A DNA stretch of 64,000 nt, from positions 80,721,721 through 80,785,720 of the forward strand of contig NC_134643.1 of the NCBI RefSeq assembly GCF_030463565.1, written 5' to 3'. The position numbers were made by a program, and so were the translations under genes. Below the pieces are notes generated by a model. That model did not search any database. It had not been told where the DNA came from and worked only from the letters and a program-made list of their open reading frames with translations. Positions 1 through 15,700 of this stretch are shown here, one piece after another (the first letter of the stretch is position 1; every line of letters starts with the position of its first letter). The DNA is from Pelecanus crispus. Lineage: Eukaryota > Chordata > Aves > Pelecaniformes > Pelecanidae.

Positions 1-3000
1 AAGTTTGGTAAGGATTAGTAATTTCACCTCAATATTAACTACCTTGAAGAAGGCAGATTGTCAGAAAGTGCCAAATACTCGCTTTTGGGCCCCAGTAGGA
101 TAACTCTGAATAGGCACCCAGAATTGCTAAGAATTTCTGAAAAGTTTAGCCTAGATATTTAAAAAGCGCCATTCAGCTACGGTACAAGAGGAAGTGCAAA
201 AGGAATTAGAAATAGTAACAGACTAACAAGCTATTGCACATATTAAAAAAATATTCCTTTTTTATACTTATTATTTGATTGTAAGATTATGTTTGATTCT
301 AATTAAACAAATACCTCTCATTGAAATTAACCTCTTACAAGGATAAGGCATAATGCTTAAATTCCAATATCATCTGTACTCAGCAATACATGGGAAACTC
401 AGACCTATATCTCCTGTCTATTATAGAGTAAAGCTCCATACCTTTTTAAAATTGGTAGTAAAATCAGCATGTTAAACTGTACACTTCCTATGCACCAAAC
501 CAAGGCATATGTAATAATATAATGAAACTCTCACAAATAAATGAATGTGTAATGTATTTTCTGGGCATCAAAGTAACGTATCTTTTTTATTACAGAACAG
601 AAAATAAATAGCTCCATGTTTCAGTTTGTTATGTTTGTTAAGATATGAGGAAATAAAGGAAGTCAGATGGGAAATACTCAAACGTATGCTATGTTTTCTG
701 CTTATCAGAAAAATCGTATAATATACAAAAATACATCTTCTGCAAGCACATTAATTATATGTATATATTACACATTCCCCACTCAAAACAGTCTGCTATT
801 TCATCAGTCATTCTTTGCGCTAGGTGTTTGTCTCTTCTTTTATACAAAAGCCCCTGAAGCTTAAGGGAATCTTTCCATTGACCTAAATGATCTTTGAATA
901 GAGTAATAAAGACCCTCCTCTCTGATCCATTGCAAATAAAAGACCATAACAACTTTACTGTGTACATACAGAACTCTTCATTACATTCTCTGTGGCAGGG
1001 ATTATTCTCTGCCTGCAGCATTCTCACTCCTTAAATGAAGATTTTGTGATAACATATTCTCATAAATAGAATTTGACTAAAGGATACCCTCCTGATGGTA
1101 TTTGTTCTCCCCACACTTACACAGCATCCCAACCCTATACATAGCCTGGTTTTCAGGATGCCATCAGCTTAAAACACATTCAGAGTTGTTAGTGGCCACC
1201 TCTACAGTCCTTATGATTTCAATAGTTACATATTGGCGTAGAAAAATGCCATGAAGCAGATATATTTATAGCAGGTGACCTTCATCATTCAACTAACTAA
1301 TGGAGATTTTGGAAAACTCCAAAGTACAAGAGTTACTAGTGACTTCATGGATTACTAGCCTACGTAATTCCAGTTTAGACTGGCAAGTAAAACGTTTTAT
1401 TACACTAACAGAGTCCAAGAAAAGGAGGATGGAAGACTCTCCTTAAATCATCAAATTCTTTTTCTTGCCAGTGTAGGAAAAGTAAGTAGCCTTAGTACCA
1501 AAAATACAAAAACTGTTTCCATCTGATTTTCTAGACTGTAATTTTTGATCCTTTATTTCCTCTGTAAGTGGTATTTAGTTGCAGTGGAAAGAACTTTGGG
1601 ACGGCAGAAATCTAATTTTAGGATCAAACTGATGAACAAACTAATTTATAAACTTCTTTCTGTAAAGGAGAAACCACACACCACCACACATGCACCCCCC
1701 TCTCCCCTTCTTCTGTCTGCATTTTTGAGTAAAAATAGGATAGAAGAAGGATTACCACTACTTCCTGGAAAACTGTTTTACTACATTGTCCCAAATAATC
1801 TTTGAAAATTGCAAGCAGCTTTTTAAATAGTCCTGATGTCATATGAGAACGTTGATCCAGTAGATGATTTCATGTTTTGTGTATAATAAAATTAAAGAGT
1901 GCTTAGTGCCATGGTCACTGTGACGTGTCTTAACTTTTAATAGATCAGCATAGAAAAACTAGATAACTCAGTAATGATAGGAAAGATTAAGTATTTCTCT
2001 CATCCAGACCTGTGACAATGAAGTTCCATTTGTTGCAAATGGGACAAAGTAAAACTATTTGTAATTTTTATTGGCAAATTGTTAAAGCTGTTCAAGTGGG
2101 AGAATGTGCTTATGAAATTGTCACTGAGATCCACTCACTTGGAGGGCTTTTCTTTTGCTGTGCTCTCTTTGGATTGATTAGATCTAAGTTCAAATCATTT
2201 TAATTGTGGGGAAACAGAATCACAAGTAAATAAGCATTTAGAAGAAAACGACGAGAACAAGTATAGACTGCCAAGTGTTCATTAGTCTGCTTTTTAAGAG
2301 ACATCTGCTCAGTCATACACGGAATGATATCATGTGCCTTGGAAAAACAATCGCACACCATTAAAATAATGAGTAATAACAATACACAATTATAGATACT
2401 ACATAGGATGAAATTACCTGATAAACTATCTTATTTGACACTAGATCAGTATGGAGAGACAAAAATCACTCAAACGAGCAAAGGCTCACAGATGCTGGCC
2501 AGATTCTTGACAGGCAGAGCAGCAGGTCTCAGGTTGTTCTGCCAAAACTCAGGCATCCTGCATAGATAGGAAGACTTCTTGTGTGCTACAGGGACTGCTT
2601 CCAGGACAAGCCTTATGGCAGGAAGAATGCCTCAGAGTTATTTCCAGTGGGATTAGGACAGTTTGCCCGAGTAAGCATTCAGTGTATGTAGATGGTTCTG
2701 AGTAATTGGGGCCATAGCCTTAGTCAAATAAAATAATAACAAACCAGGAATACTGCAGATCAATTTGCTTATAGACTGATGTACTTTCTACTTCTTCAGT
2801 TTAAAAATAATTTCTTGATGGATCTGTAATTTATTAGCAGATAGAGAAGGCAAAATAGCATAGTGTATGTAATCCTAGCATAGCTACTCCTTTTACAGAG
2901 GGAGGGCACGACAGCCAAGGAGAATAGCAATGAAGGACAAACAAGTTTCGTAACAGCGTTCAAATCAGTACATTCCATGTATGACGGCTGGATAAGCTTG

Positions 3001-6000
3001 TGCAGTGATGACAAAAGTTATTTCATGATTTGGAGAGAAATACCATGTGCCTTTCCAGGGTAGCTGTCCTAACTACAGTGTATGGTAACTCTTGGAAGCC
3101 GCTGGTGACTGACTGTAACACTCCAGCATGGCAAATTGCTGGTCAGCACTGTGAATACGTCCATTATTTGGAGCTCGTGCAGCATTAATGCGTTCCTGTC
3201 TAAACCACAAAATCACACTACGCCTCAGTTTGGCCCATGAAAAATATTACGGCATCCACTTCGCCCATGCAGTTCGTGACTGCTCCTGTGCCTGAACACA
3301 TGCAATCAATCAGTTCTGCAAACATGGCCCTGGTGAAATCTCCTGCCTCGTACAATGCGGGGCGGGGTGAAGAGCATGGCCAAGCTGGCTTCTGGAGCAG
3401 AGTGACACCACCACGTGACAGACTGCACTTTTTACAGAAGCAGGTTCAATGCAGTTGTGTTCTCACATCCATGCCGGTACAAAGGAATTAAAACAGAGAT
3501 GATTTCCAGATTAAATAAAGTAACTTTATAATGATCTGTGGTTCAATTAGCAAGTGTATGCGGATGACAGCCCATGTTTCAAACCAGTCAAAACCATACT
3601 TACTGGTAACTGAAGTGAATGTAATTATTATTTAATATCTAATTCTGAAGAGTGGCACAAAGCCACCAATTCAACACTGGCTGCCTTATATCATCTGGAA
3701 TGTAGGTGCCCCTGTGAAGACAACTCCTTCAAGGAGAGAGATGTTTACATATGCTGTTTGTTCCACTGAACACAGAGAATACGCATCTGCTCATCATGAT
3801 CTTGCTGCCTCTATTTTTTAAATGAGTATCTGTATTTTTGATCTGTTTGTGAAAATGTTATTGATGCAGGAAAAAGTAGGTGCCAGCGGAGGCAGAAAAA
3901 AAGAGCATGGGCTCTTAGAAACATTGTTTGCAAACGATAGCCTCTAGCAATCCTCTTGCAACATTTCGGCAGCTGGGATTTAGTATTCCATAACAGGCTT
4001 TTACAGGGATGCTGATGCATGACTTTTCTGTATTCTGTGGTGGAGTTAATCCATATTGCATAATAAAATTGTGTATATGTACGTATTAGGTGTAGCTTGC
4101 TAGGTAGGCTCTTCAGAACAACAAATCCGGATGCCTGAGGAGCAATTCACACCTGCTGGAATGGCGAAGATGTTCCTGCCGTGACCATATTGCCTTCATC
4201 TTAACCAGCTGAGCTTGGCGGCTTGTCTCCCAAGTCTCTCACTCTTGACCCTAGCAAGATCACTAATGCAGTTGGACAAGAAACCCACCCCAGGGATGCT
4301 GTCTATGGGATGGGCTTTCCCAGGTAGGTAGTCCTTCACAGAAGTTAAACAAAGGATCTGTTCCCTTTGCAATCAGGTATGTTATATATAGAACCATTTT
4401 AGTGTCACGTATTTTCCAAACTTCCTAGGAAATTGCAGCAAAGTCTACCCTGTGTCCAGTCAGGAGGAACTGCTATTAACAGATGAGCCAGGGGAAGCTC
4501 ATTCTGAGTTTTTCCTGTTGAATTCCAGGTTTAGAGGCAACTGGGTAAAAATTTATTTCATCAGAAGTAAGGGTGACACACTTAGTACTGTCTCTGTTAA
4601 ATATGCTGCTAGATTATATCCTTTTTGAGCAAGGCAATAATCTTAGTTGACAGCTTGATGCATTTACTGGCCAGCTGAATCCACGACATTAAAGCCTGGC
4701 CTGGAAAACCCCACATTGCTGCTGCTGGAAGCGCCGAGGCCAAGCCCAGGCCATGGGGAGGACTGGCGACGCTTGGCCATGGTTGACGTGGTCAGGCACA
4801 GGACACGTACAGCACAGCTCAGGCAAGGACCAAGGCTGAGGGCCCCAGTGCAGCTCCCAAATGGATGTGTGCAGGCCCCAGTTGAGGCTTCTGACAGCCC
4901 TTCCTCACACCACTTCCTCCACAGTGGCCGGCTCAGCGTCACCCAGCCACCCCACGTCAGAGCTGGCCTGGAGCACCGGTGGCCGAGCCCCCAGGAGGAG
5001 CGGGGGGAAGCGGCTGCAGGGGAGGGTCACAGAGAAAGGCCATTACAGGTTGGTCGTGCTAATTGGAGCCTGTTGGTGCATTCAGGGCTGGGGAGGGACT
5101 TGGTACCCTCGCAGCTGCCATTATGGGCAAATAAATCTGATGGTAATGGAGAAATTGAAAAGCAAGGAAAAATACGTGGAGGAGGTTATGAGAGACCAGG
5201 CAAGTTGGAGCAACTGCTTTTACAGGTTGCTGAGACAACAGCGACTTGCACCGTGGCAATAAATCGTTTACAAATACCCTGTGAGTGACCAGTGAATAGC
5301 ACTACAAGGGTTTTGAGAAAGGAACGTCAACTGCTTTAGCTTACTTCAACATGAAGTCAAAACCCAGGTGTCCTGTGGGGATGTCCCTTGCATTTGTTAT
5401 GCTGGGTGTCACACGGCATGAGTTCCCATGGCATTTGAGAGCCTCCACACAAGTGGGCAATGTGCACCAGTATCAGTGGCCAGATGCACCCTGTCTGGCT
5501 CCCCGTGGGCCCTTCACCCCTTGACAGCTGGGCTGCCTCCATGGGAAGTCCCAGGGCTCACAACTCACCACTGGCAGCAGCCTGTTTATGTACCGGGACT
5601 CAGGGTCCAGCCCTTCCGTACATGTCAGATGAGCACAGATTCCTCCACATCCTCTCCCGTAGTAATTCCACTTACATCATGTCACCATGCCTTATTTCAG
5701 AGAGCTTTTGTGAACATAAAATACTCCTCGCTCTTTCTCTACAGAAATGTCCGAAAGACCAAGGGATGTCGGCTTGCTTGCAGTCAGTAAGTGCCTTGTC
5801 TACATTTTGTCTTTGTCTGAATGAGATTGGAAAGTGTCTGGAAAATGATCTTGTCTCTTGTATATGATCCGTGTGCTGTATTAGGTCAGTACAAAAGTAA
5901 GAGTTAATGTAGAAAACTGTTTTTTTGGTCCCGTCCTCCTTCCGCCCCTGTATCTGTTTCATTTAATGTTTTTTTGCTAGTAAATTGTGAGGATACCATT

Positions 6001-7159
6001 TGTAAGAATAGCAGGAAAAATATTGACACAGTGGTAAACTCCACTTTTATCTATTTTTTGCATGATGATCCAGTGCATCTCAAAGTAAGCAAACGATGCT
6101 ATGGACAGTAGAGTAACTTAAGTTTTGGGGGTTCAGAATGAATCCAAGGTAGTTCCAAGCAGAATTCAAGATGAGGCTGTCAGAATTCAGTAGAATCAAA
6201 ATAAATAAATGTGCTCCTTAATATTATTTTCCTTTTGAGAAAATAAAAATCTACTATAAAAGCATTCTGCAATGTTTTTCTACTGTGGGCATACCTACTG
6301 TCTTGCTATGATGTCTTCTCATTTGAATGGTATTTGTTTTCCATAAGCAAGGTTCGAGTTTGATCCATTGTCTGCTGCTTTGCTTTTGTTTTTTAGTACG
6401 TTTAACACCCAGTCAGAACTATTTAAACACATTCCTTTCGACTTGTGAAAAAGGCCATTCTCTCTGAAAGGAAAAAAAAAAACCAAACTTCTCTTCCCTA
6501 AGTTCAGATTTTTGCTGGCTCTTTAAAAGATGTCAGCTGAGGTCTCCCAGGGATGCTCATTCCAAGGGTGTGCAGTCAGTTGCCCTCGAAAATAGCACTT
6601 GATTGTTCTCTCTTGGCCGAGCCTGAATCGAGCGCAGTTTTGATAAAAACTCCAGAGCCAGTTCTGGTTGGCCAGCACGCCCTTAGCCATTAGTTAAGAA
6701 ATACCATTTTTCCTAAGGAGAAACAGCGAAAGGGACCAGAATCTGATTTATATCCCAGGGTCCCGAGTTTGGCTGAGGTTCCAAACCTGCCTGCAGGCAG
6801 TCCCGCACCCTCGCCTGCCCTCTGCGCACCTCAGCCTCTGCCCATGATGGCCGGGGCTCCCTGGGCGGCCCCGCGTGCCTGTGGAGGACGCCCTTCCCTC
6901 AAATTACCAGTCTGGTCTGATGCTGAACGGTCCTCCCCGCTCTGCAACGGCAAGGAATGCCAAAGCCCTTCCCAACATCACTTCTGCTTTCTGAGCTCCT
7001 TTGTTCCCTGCTGCCTGTGGTGAGCGCAGGAGGTGTGAGGCTGCGTGGAAATTGCTGCTACTAGACAAGAGAGACATAAAGTACACCCACCAAGTCTCCA
7101 AAATCATTGATCTGATGAAAGATTTTTCATTCCTGCTGTGGCTAAGAATGCACTATCTG

Positions 7160-7310
7160 TTCTCTAATGAGCCCTTTTTTTTGCTTTCACCTTATCCTAT
7201 TTCATGTCTTTTTTTTCTCTCCTTTTCCCTTTATTGGATTCTCTTCTCCCTCTCCTTGTTTTCACTCCCCGCATCCATCTTTTTCTTTTTCTTCTACCAC
7301 TGGCCGAGTG
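7160..7310 (+). repeat. Polypyrimidine (T/C-rich) tract
   Basis: About 150 bases in which the plus strand is overwhelmingly C and T, with runs such as CTTTTTTTTCTCTCC and TTTTTCTTTTTCTTC. It gives spurious Phe/Leu/Ser-rich frames on the plus strand and Lys/Arg-rich frames on the minus strand, so those open frames are not evidence of genes. Such tracts can form triplex DNA, but no function is shown here. Confidence 0.75.
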
Positions 7311-9764
7311 TTTACTTGTAACTAAACAATTGAAGTTAAACATGGCCACCAGACCCGGAACAGAGATCTTGAAGAGCTGCAGAAAGAAAACCTGTCCTGG
7401 GGTCACTGCAGACAGACAGAGGCACGCTGTGCTTTCATACCCCAAACATTTTACCATGGCACTCTGTATCGCATCTAGATTATGCCAGCATGGACACCTG
7501 CATGGGACAGTTTATGGCCACCCTCTTTTAAATTTATTTCTTACAATTAAACCCAGGTGCCCCATCCCTTCAAGGTGCAATAGTCAATGTGAAGCGTGAG
7601 GCAATATGGAAGACTCAAAAGCCCTTTTCTGTAAGTTATTCCCATTTGGAATGGTACTTTGTCACTCCGTATGGGAAGACAGGCCACATGGGGTCTCTGA
7701 GCTTCCTGCATCTGTGGCAAACACAGTACGTGAATCAATCATGCTTCATCTACGTTGGGTCAGAGGATCCAGATTAAATCCTTGCTGACCGTGGCTAATG
7801 CAGAGAAGCAATGGGAGCACCAGATATAAACATACTTTCTCCCTTCTGCTTCCAGATCTGTTTTTCTGAGGGTTTCTCTGTGTGTGCTGTAGATGAGAGA
7901 ACTGGCTGGTATCTGTTGCTGTCCTTCAAGTGTGCGTGGCCATTTGGGGGACTCGCCACGCTCTTTGCAAGCTTCAGTCACGGGTGACACTTCTGCCAGG
8001 ACTGCCGAAGCAAAGGGTCAGTCCCTCATCATGGGCCCAGATTAACGTATTGCAGCAAGCGGCACTGGGTCACGGGCATGGGGAGCCACCTCATGGAGTC
8101 TGAACCACTTGCAGACACAGGTTCCCCACACTAATTCCCATGTCCTACTGATAACATGTTCTCACTTGCCACAAGATGTCACGGCCCCTCCATGAACTCA
8201 TGCTACAATCAGGTTCTTAGAAGACATTTGGGGTCTGCTTGTGTTAAAAGGCAACTGGCAGAGGTGGCTTGTCCCATTAGAAGACCTGGGACTTTGAACA
8301 ACAGCAAGGGGGACGTTCCCTCCCCTCCTGCAACCAGTGCTTGTCACTCTCTGGGTAGATTGGGGTCCAGAAGCACAAGAACAGCTCTTCTCTGGAACTG
8401 TGCTTAATCACTGAACTAGGTTAACTAAACATCATGTAGGTAACTATGAACAACTTAGAAGTTTTACCATTATATTTATATATATTTACCAAATACCATA
8501 TTACCATTGACATATGCCCCAGCTCATGCTGAAATGATGTCTGGTAGTGATAAAAAGCAAGGATTAAGGATCTGGGCTGTTTGATGCTATTCTGGTAACT
8601 GGGTATATCATATCCAGCCCCTCCATGCCTTCACTTACACATCTGCTAGTGGCTGTAGTAACCTCTTAACTTCCTGAGCTGACGACCATGAGGAGCAAGG
8701 AGCCAGGAGTCACGACTTGCTCCCCTTCGCTTCATCAGCAGCTGCTGGGCTACAGGAGTTCCTCTGCTCTGCGGCGGGAGGAGCAGGTCACCAGCTGGTG
8801 TCTGATGATTCATGTGGCATGGAGGTGCAATGTGGGATTTAATGGTACACAAGGCATTTAAGAACCCATGAGGGCCAAGCACTGTTATTTTATGATCACA
8901 CCAAGCTTAAGTCTGGCATTGGTACTGCTCTGATGGAAATGGATTCCCTCACCCCATTTAAGTTAAAAAAAAAAGTCAAATGAAAGAAAAGCAGTTGTAT
9001 CTGACGCCATGGGTGATAAATATCTTGGCCTGGCAATTCTCACAGAATGACCTTTGCAGGTTGATTCCTGAGATGGTTATTAGCTCTTCTGTTTTGCCGT
9101 TAGCTGATGGTTCTCACATGAGTGAGGTGTGGTGCAAGTAACACAGTGGTGGTGGGGGAGAGCTGATAAAAGAGAAATGCTTTTGCCTTCCCCTAGTCAG
9201 ACTGACCCTGGCAAAGGCAAGAACAACTTTCTCTGAACTTGCCCTATCAGTGACCTCAGACCTGATCAGAGGGACCACCCTCAACTCTGGATGCAAGGTA
9301 AGTTAAATTACATGCTGCTGAATTGTCCTAATACTGCCAACATTTTGGGCAGAAGTTGTAATAATGATAAAAAAGCACCAGTGTAATGGATACCATCATA
9401 ACTCCGTAACTACAGTTTAGGTTTTGAAAATTACAAATATATGTTTAAGTAAGGCTAACCAGAAAGTACTAGATGGTGCTTTAACTGTGGCCAGCTGTCT
9501 AGTATTTAGAAATTAGAAAAGAATGTTTTTTCCTTCCAAAGTGGAAAAATTGCTGTACATTTGTACATATTGAGCTGGTGACCATTTGTCCAGCTCTACC
9601 AGGAAGCATCAGGTTATCTGTTGTATCAATAGATGACAAAATACTTTGTAGAACAACTGCACCAAGCTTAAGGAAAAATGGACTATGTAGCCTTCAACTT
9701 ACGATGCACTTCACCTCTTACGGATTAGAGACCTCATTTGCAGCCACTAAACTTCATAGGTTTC

Positions 9765-9783
9765 TTTTTTTTTTTTTTTTTTT
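9765..9783. repeat. T homopolymer (19)
   Basis: An uninterrupted run of 19 T, just downstream of TTTC. It could be the A-tail of an old minus-strand retrocopy, but no recognisable element body adjoins it. Confidence 0.8.
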
Positions 9784-12700
9784 AATCAGACCCCATCAGT
9801 TAATAGGTCATGGTGAACTTTGCATTCTTTAGTAACAGTGAGTTTCATTTTGTCTTAAATGTGTGACACTTATTTCAGTGATATTTCTTCAACTCATGTA
9901 GGCAACTCTGTTCTTTCCAACTCATGTACCTTTGGCTGCTGCTGTCTCTGTAAGCATTCATGATTATAATTCCTTTTTACCCCTACCCTTAGTAAGCTTC
10001 ACACCTGACCCCTTGTTCCACCTCCTTAAGTTTCTCAGACATGGAACAGCTGGGCACATGGAAAGGGTATTTCAGCTCCTGATGTCTGCATCAGTCAAAT
10101 TGAAATGAGATGTTCTGCCACTGCATTTGTAGAGCTGCTGGCTCCGTGTCAGACAGAGACCCAGTGAAGAAGGTTATATGGATGAGGTGGGCAGATAGAT
10201 GCAGGAAAACATCTATGTTAACAAGCCAAGAAGCAGGCATTAATGCAGTCCGAAAATAATGTGGGCTTTCCTGAACTACTCCTGGGCAAAGGTTGTACTG
10301 AAATTGTCGGTGGTTCAGGCTTGACTTTGTTTTTGATGTCTGGCCAAACACAGTTAGCTGATAGGTGTGGGTGGCTGAAAGATTGCTCTTATTGAAAGGC
10401 ATTGACAAAATGAGCTGCTTTTTTTTTTTTTTTTCCTAAACCCACAAGATTTCCCAGATCTGCAGACAAACAGTTTACTGAGACAGGGTTGGAGAGGAAC
10501 TAAAATGGAGCTTCAAGTCTAGGGTAGAGATGGGCTTACCTAGGCAGCAGCAGCAGGACTCTGAACAGGCACAAATGAGTCAGCTGAGGTTGGATCTGGA
10601 GATTCTCTCTTCGGTGGTGGTTTTGTACTTGACACTTGGTCTAGAGGCTGCCTCTGCAGGAGCCTTTCCGTAAGGAGACTGGAGGAAGAATGAGCAGTTT
10701 AAAGAGCAGTTTGGTCAGCAGAGCCTCTCTGATATCTCTGCAGTGAAACTCAACACCCACTTTCTCTGAACCTCTGTCTCCTCTGAAACATGAAGGCAGT
10801 GGGTTGGCAAGATGGACTGGGAAACACCCGGTTCAACCTCTTTTCCATGGCATCAGTTATGTTCCAGTGAAATGGAGAAAACACTCCTACTGAAGCAAGG
10901 AGGAGGAAAAATACTAGCCAACAGGATTGATCTCCCAGCCAAGAAGTGCTGGACTGAGCTCCATGGACGGTTGTGTGCCAGTCGGAGCCGGGGTGTCCAG
11001 CAGCAGCTGAGGGGAGCTGCGTGAACCCATGAAGGGGAGGAATGCAACTGCAATTAATAGGAGGAAGGGCTCATTGTCTCTGCTCTCTACATAACACCAG
11101 GTGTACAGGGAAACCACACTGACTCTGCTTGTTTCCAACCGACTGTGCTTATTGTACCAGACCTGGCTTCCTATCTGCTCGACTGTTGTGGCAGGGGTCA
11201 GGAGGCCTGGTGCGGGGTTCCCGAGCTAGCTAAAGCAGTACTATCCAATTACTCTCCACAACTGTAGTAGGGTCAGGACATTTTGACTTTTATTTCATCT
11301 CCTGGCAATAATACTAAAAGCCTAAATTGGTGTCCACTGAGGGTAATGAAAAGTCCATGCTTTGTCAGGCACCCAGTATTATAAAGAGACCTTGGGCAAG
11401 TGTTTCATCTCTTCACACCATGTTTTACCCATTTCTTCTGTCTATGGAGACTATGTAGATGGGCACCTGAAAAATCCATATTTTGCTGTTTTGTTAATAA
11501 ATGCGAGCTGTACTGAACCCTTGGGTGGCAGAGACTTCATGGGAGAACAAGAAAATTTTTTTAGTTGGTTAATAAAAATGTTATTAATTGGTTAATCTTA
11601 ATAGGTAGATTTAACTATATAAAAATGTTAAGACAGTTTGTGGAAATATTTTAAATTCATAACCCAGAAACTTCACAGAAACAGTGGAAAGGCTAGCTGG
11701 GACCACTGCAAGGTGGTGATAGTAACTGGAGAGGCCAAAAAGAAAAGTACCTTCTGCAGTCCTGAGCTCTGTGCAGATATCCAGCTTGACACCCATGTTG
11801 CTGATGGGTGCTCACCACCATGTGCTAACAGCGTGGCTTTCATTGGCTCCTGCAGTCTGCAGGGAGATATCCTGAGTTGGGAGGGTCCCAAAGGGGTGGT
11901 TTGATCCTTCAGAGCCAGTCTAAGGTCTTAATGCCCCATAGTGCAGTACTGCCACCTGCAGCTCTTGGTCCCTGGGTCCCTCTTTCCTTGAACTGACTGA
12001 AGTCTTTAAAATGACATGAATACCTGCTTTTTGGAGTGGGAGAGGTAGTTTTCTCCTAGTGAGGGGGTGGGAAACAAAGGTCTACCAAGCAGCAGAGCCA
12101 GCTGGTTGAGCATGCAGGCAGGAGGGAGGAGAGGCAGCGGCAGCCTGGGAGACCAGAGACCACGTTGTCCAGCCACCTCCTAGGGAAACAGTGGCTCCCT
12201 GGAACAGCCACCTCTCTTCAGTCTGAAAACACCTACCGATGGAGGCACAGGTCTACCTGAAATGCAACTGTCTGAAGTAAAAGTGAGACAGGGCTGTTAA
12301 TCTGTAAGGAGCAGTCTGGGGTCTCCAAGGAATTTGGTGAGTTGGTAGCTTGTGGTGCCCAGCTGCAGAGGCTCCTCCCCAACATACCAGTCCAACACAC
12401 AGTATTAGCCCCCTGTGGCCTTCAGCTAGCCCACCCAGTCCTGCCACAATGACCCCAGGCAGACTGGTAAGCAAAAAGAGCCTTGTTTGAATTTGTCCTG
12501 CTCTCTCCCACATGGCTCCAAGACCACATGCTGTGAAGGGGGACTGCCAGTCAGAAATACCTCTGTCAGCAAGGACCCGACAGGTGGGATTCAGTTGCTT
12601 AACCATGGGGGCTTCTAGTGCCATTTTAGTGTCTCAGGGTGTCCAAGACCTCTGTGTGCAGCTTGGGATGTGACAGAGGAATTCCAGGAGACACATACCC

Positions 12701-15700
12701 TTCTGGAGGAGGATGGAGACCAGGGGGCACGTAGGTTGTCACTAACTGCCTGGATTTCAGCATCTGAACCCCGCCCCAGTGCCAGGTCCAGGGCACCCTA
12801 AAGCACTGAGCCCTCCTGGGGCATGCCCTGGTGGGGAGACACAGGGTGGGCCCAGCTGGCATGGCAGATCTAAACTGGTGGTGCCTTTCTCTCCCCACAA
12901 TAGGCAAGAGCTGGCTTTATTCATGCAGGGCGGGATCCAGTCATTGGTGTTAACAGGAATTTCACCACTGAATTCAGCAGAATAAAAGCCAGCACAGCTT
13001 CATGCTGATGGGCTTTCATAACTATTTGTTGACAAGCCACTGTAAAAGGGAAAGTGAGGTTTAACCCAGCAGAGAGAATAGGAAGATACAGAATTGTGTA
13101 GACAAAAAAAAAAAAGCTGTTCTCTGTCATCTTGCCATGCTCCTCAGAGAGGAATAAGCAAAAGCAGATGCTATCAATAGAGGAAGGTGTCTATAAGCAA
13201 TGAAACAAATCTGGAGGATATTGTTCGGTATTAACTTACTTAGCTGGAAGATGGAAAATGCAGACCAGGAAGCGACTGGGCAAAGAAACTGAAAATGCTC
13301 AACCAAGAACTGACCAAAATGGTAGAACAATGTAGGCAGAAAGAAAGATTGAACAAATAGCTGGGGAGAGTTGGAAGTTCATGGTTTTGCTTTTCCCTTT
13401 TTCATCTGATTAAAGTAATTTCAGCCCAATGGGTTTACATCTAAGTGGTTGAGTGGCTGCCAGATAGTATCAGTGTAACTGCTCAGATGAGAGAAGAGCA
13501 TTTGATAGCTACCTGTATGTAAATCAGATAAGTTATTTATAGACCACAAACTCCAGTATATGAATGAGAGGTGCTATTACTTGGCTGGTTCTTATCAGAA
13601 TAAAAATGAGACCTCCCAGTCTGCCAAAAGGTGTGCCCAGGGAAACCTCTGTGTGAAGTACCTCTGAGGGTCTTGTGGATCTATCAGTAGGAACTAGTAA
13701 CAACAGACTAGGAAGTTTAAATCCTATTATTTTTCTATTTTGTATGAAAAAGCAGAGTTAAAATAATTTCCCACCCCCATTCACAGAAAGTGTGTAGAGA
13801 TTATGGTTCAGCATGACTTATCGATGGAGCAGGAATGAAACAACTCCATCTTCTTTGAGATCACTCTCTATTGGTCTCCATTAACTTGCATCTTCTAACT
13901 AGTTTTTTTTGTGTAAATGTACATATAAAATATACATAGTCACATTTTACAAAAATAAAATATAATGAATAAAATCATATAGGAAACCACATAAACTGTA
14001 CGCCATAAAGACCATCAATGTGTTGACACAGGAAACCGTCATTGAAGAAACTTGATCCTATCAACAATATTTGTTGCCCAATGAATCTTACCAGAGGGCC
14101 AGCAAGGGTCTGTAACTGAATCTACTTAAAAAGGCTGTTGAACTGAATTCACTTCAATATCAGGGACTTTTTGTGGAAACCGGTGGGAGGTTTAAATGCA
14201 AAACCCTAAATCACCCTGTTCTGCTCCATTTGACTAGAATTTGAGGACTTAGAGTCAAAAAGAGGAGTCTGAAAAAATAATCTTACTGTATTGACAGACT
14301 GGGAGGGAGGTTGCAGGCTTGATTTGACAGGGAAAGAGAGAGTTACAAATACTTGTTTTCCTATCTTTATTAATAGTGGATGGGAAATGGCTGGAAATCT
14401 AAATGGTTCTCTGTGCTCACAGCTCAGGTTAAGGTAACTTGAGGTAATCTGCTCCTGATCACAAACATTTGGAAAAGTAAACACAGGTGAGGTAAATGCA
14501 GTGAGGATAGTGCTCATTCTGAGAGAGAGGATGTCATAACAACAAAAAAAAGGAGACAAAACATAGCTATAATCAAATTAGCCATGACTAATTTACAATG
14601 CTGTATTGGGGACTATCAGATACAGATAAGTTCAACAAATCGGCTTCAAACCACAGGTGCCTTGCTCAAGGTTTTAAGCCCCACACATGTGAGATTAAAG
14701 GAAATTCAAGAATGTAATTATTTGCAGTATGTTAAAGAGTTTACATCAGATTTTTTTTTTTTTGAAGGAGGAGTTTGTAAAACAGGTATATTACAGCCTG
14801 TTTACAGGCTAAATACTAACTTGGCAATAATGGTCTGCTTATTTAATTTCCTTCGCAATTCTAATTGTGTACACGAGTCTTCTTCCTCCCTGCCCTTTAC
14901 GGCTCTTCAGTACCTGCCATGGTCTTTGGCATTTCTCTGGAATATCGTGTAAGCCACTGTGTCGATATAAACAAGCACTGCTCTGTTCTGTGGCTAGTAT
15001 TAAACTTAATTCAATTCAAGCTCAAACAAGAAGCGCTCAGGTAATTGCAGCCCTGGTTTGGCTCATAAATGCAACGTGCTAAAATAACTGAGTAGCATCT
15101 ATGTCTGAACTTACACTGCACATATGTCTTGTACAGACAATATGCTTTTATTCTCTTCTTCCAATTGCAGTTCATGGCCTGAATTTGCTTTCTGGAAGTC
15201 AACGGAGCGTTGCTATTAGCTTTGACCAGAGAATTTCATTAGTGACTCAACCTCTTTGTCTGTCTGTCTCTCCCCACCCCCTGTTTTCTTTTTGTTTGAT
15301 TCTTCTACAGTGCTGATGCATTAGACCTTCTATAACACATCAACCTTATTTTTTGCTTACCAAAAAAGAAACTCTTGGGGAGGGTGGGGGAACCAACAAC
15401 AAATATTTGATAGGCTCTGTGGCTCTGAAACCATTTTCCACATGGTCAGATTTCTGAAGGTCTGCAGATGCCTAGTGAGATTGTCATAAGAGTCAAGACA
15501 GATTAGCTATGTGTCATATTTAGGTATGTTAATGCTTTTTTTTAATCTAGTCCTTATCTCCTCAAAATCTCGCTGTATAACAAATAAGAAAGTATGTGCT
15601 AAGGTATTTGCAGAAAGGCATTTTTTAAAGTACCATGCTTTCCTGACTAGAACATGAAAATAGAATATATTGGACTTGATAGAAAGTAATGTTGTGCTTT

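Noticed and set aside
4716..5288. 190-codon plus-strand frame
   Set aside because: A GC-rich patch with other frames also open. No recognisable domain, no splice or promoter context.
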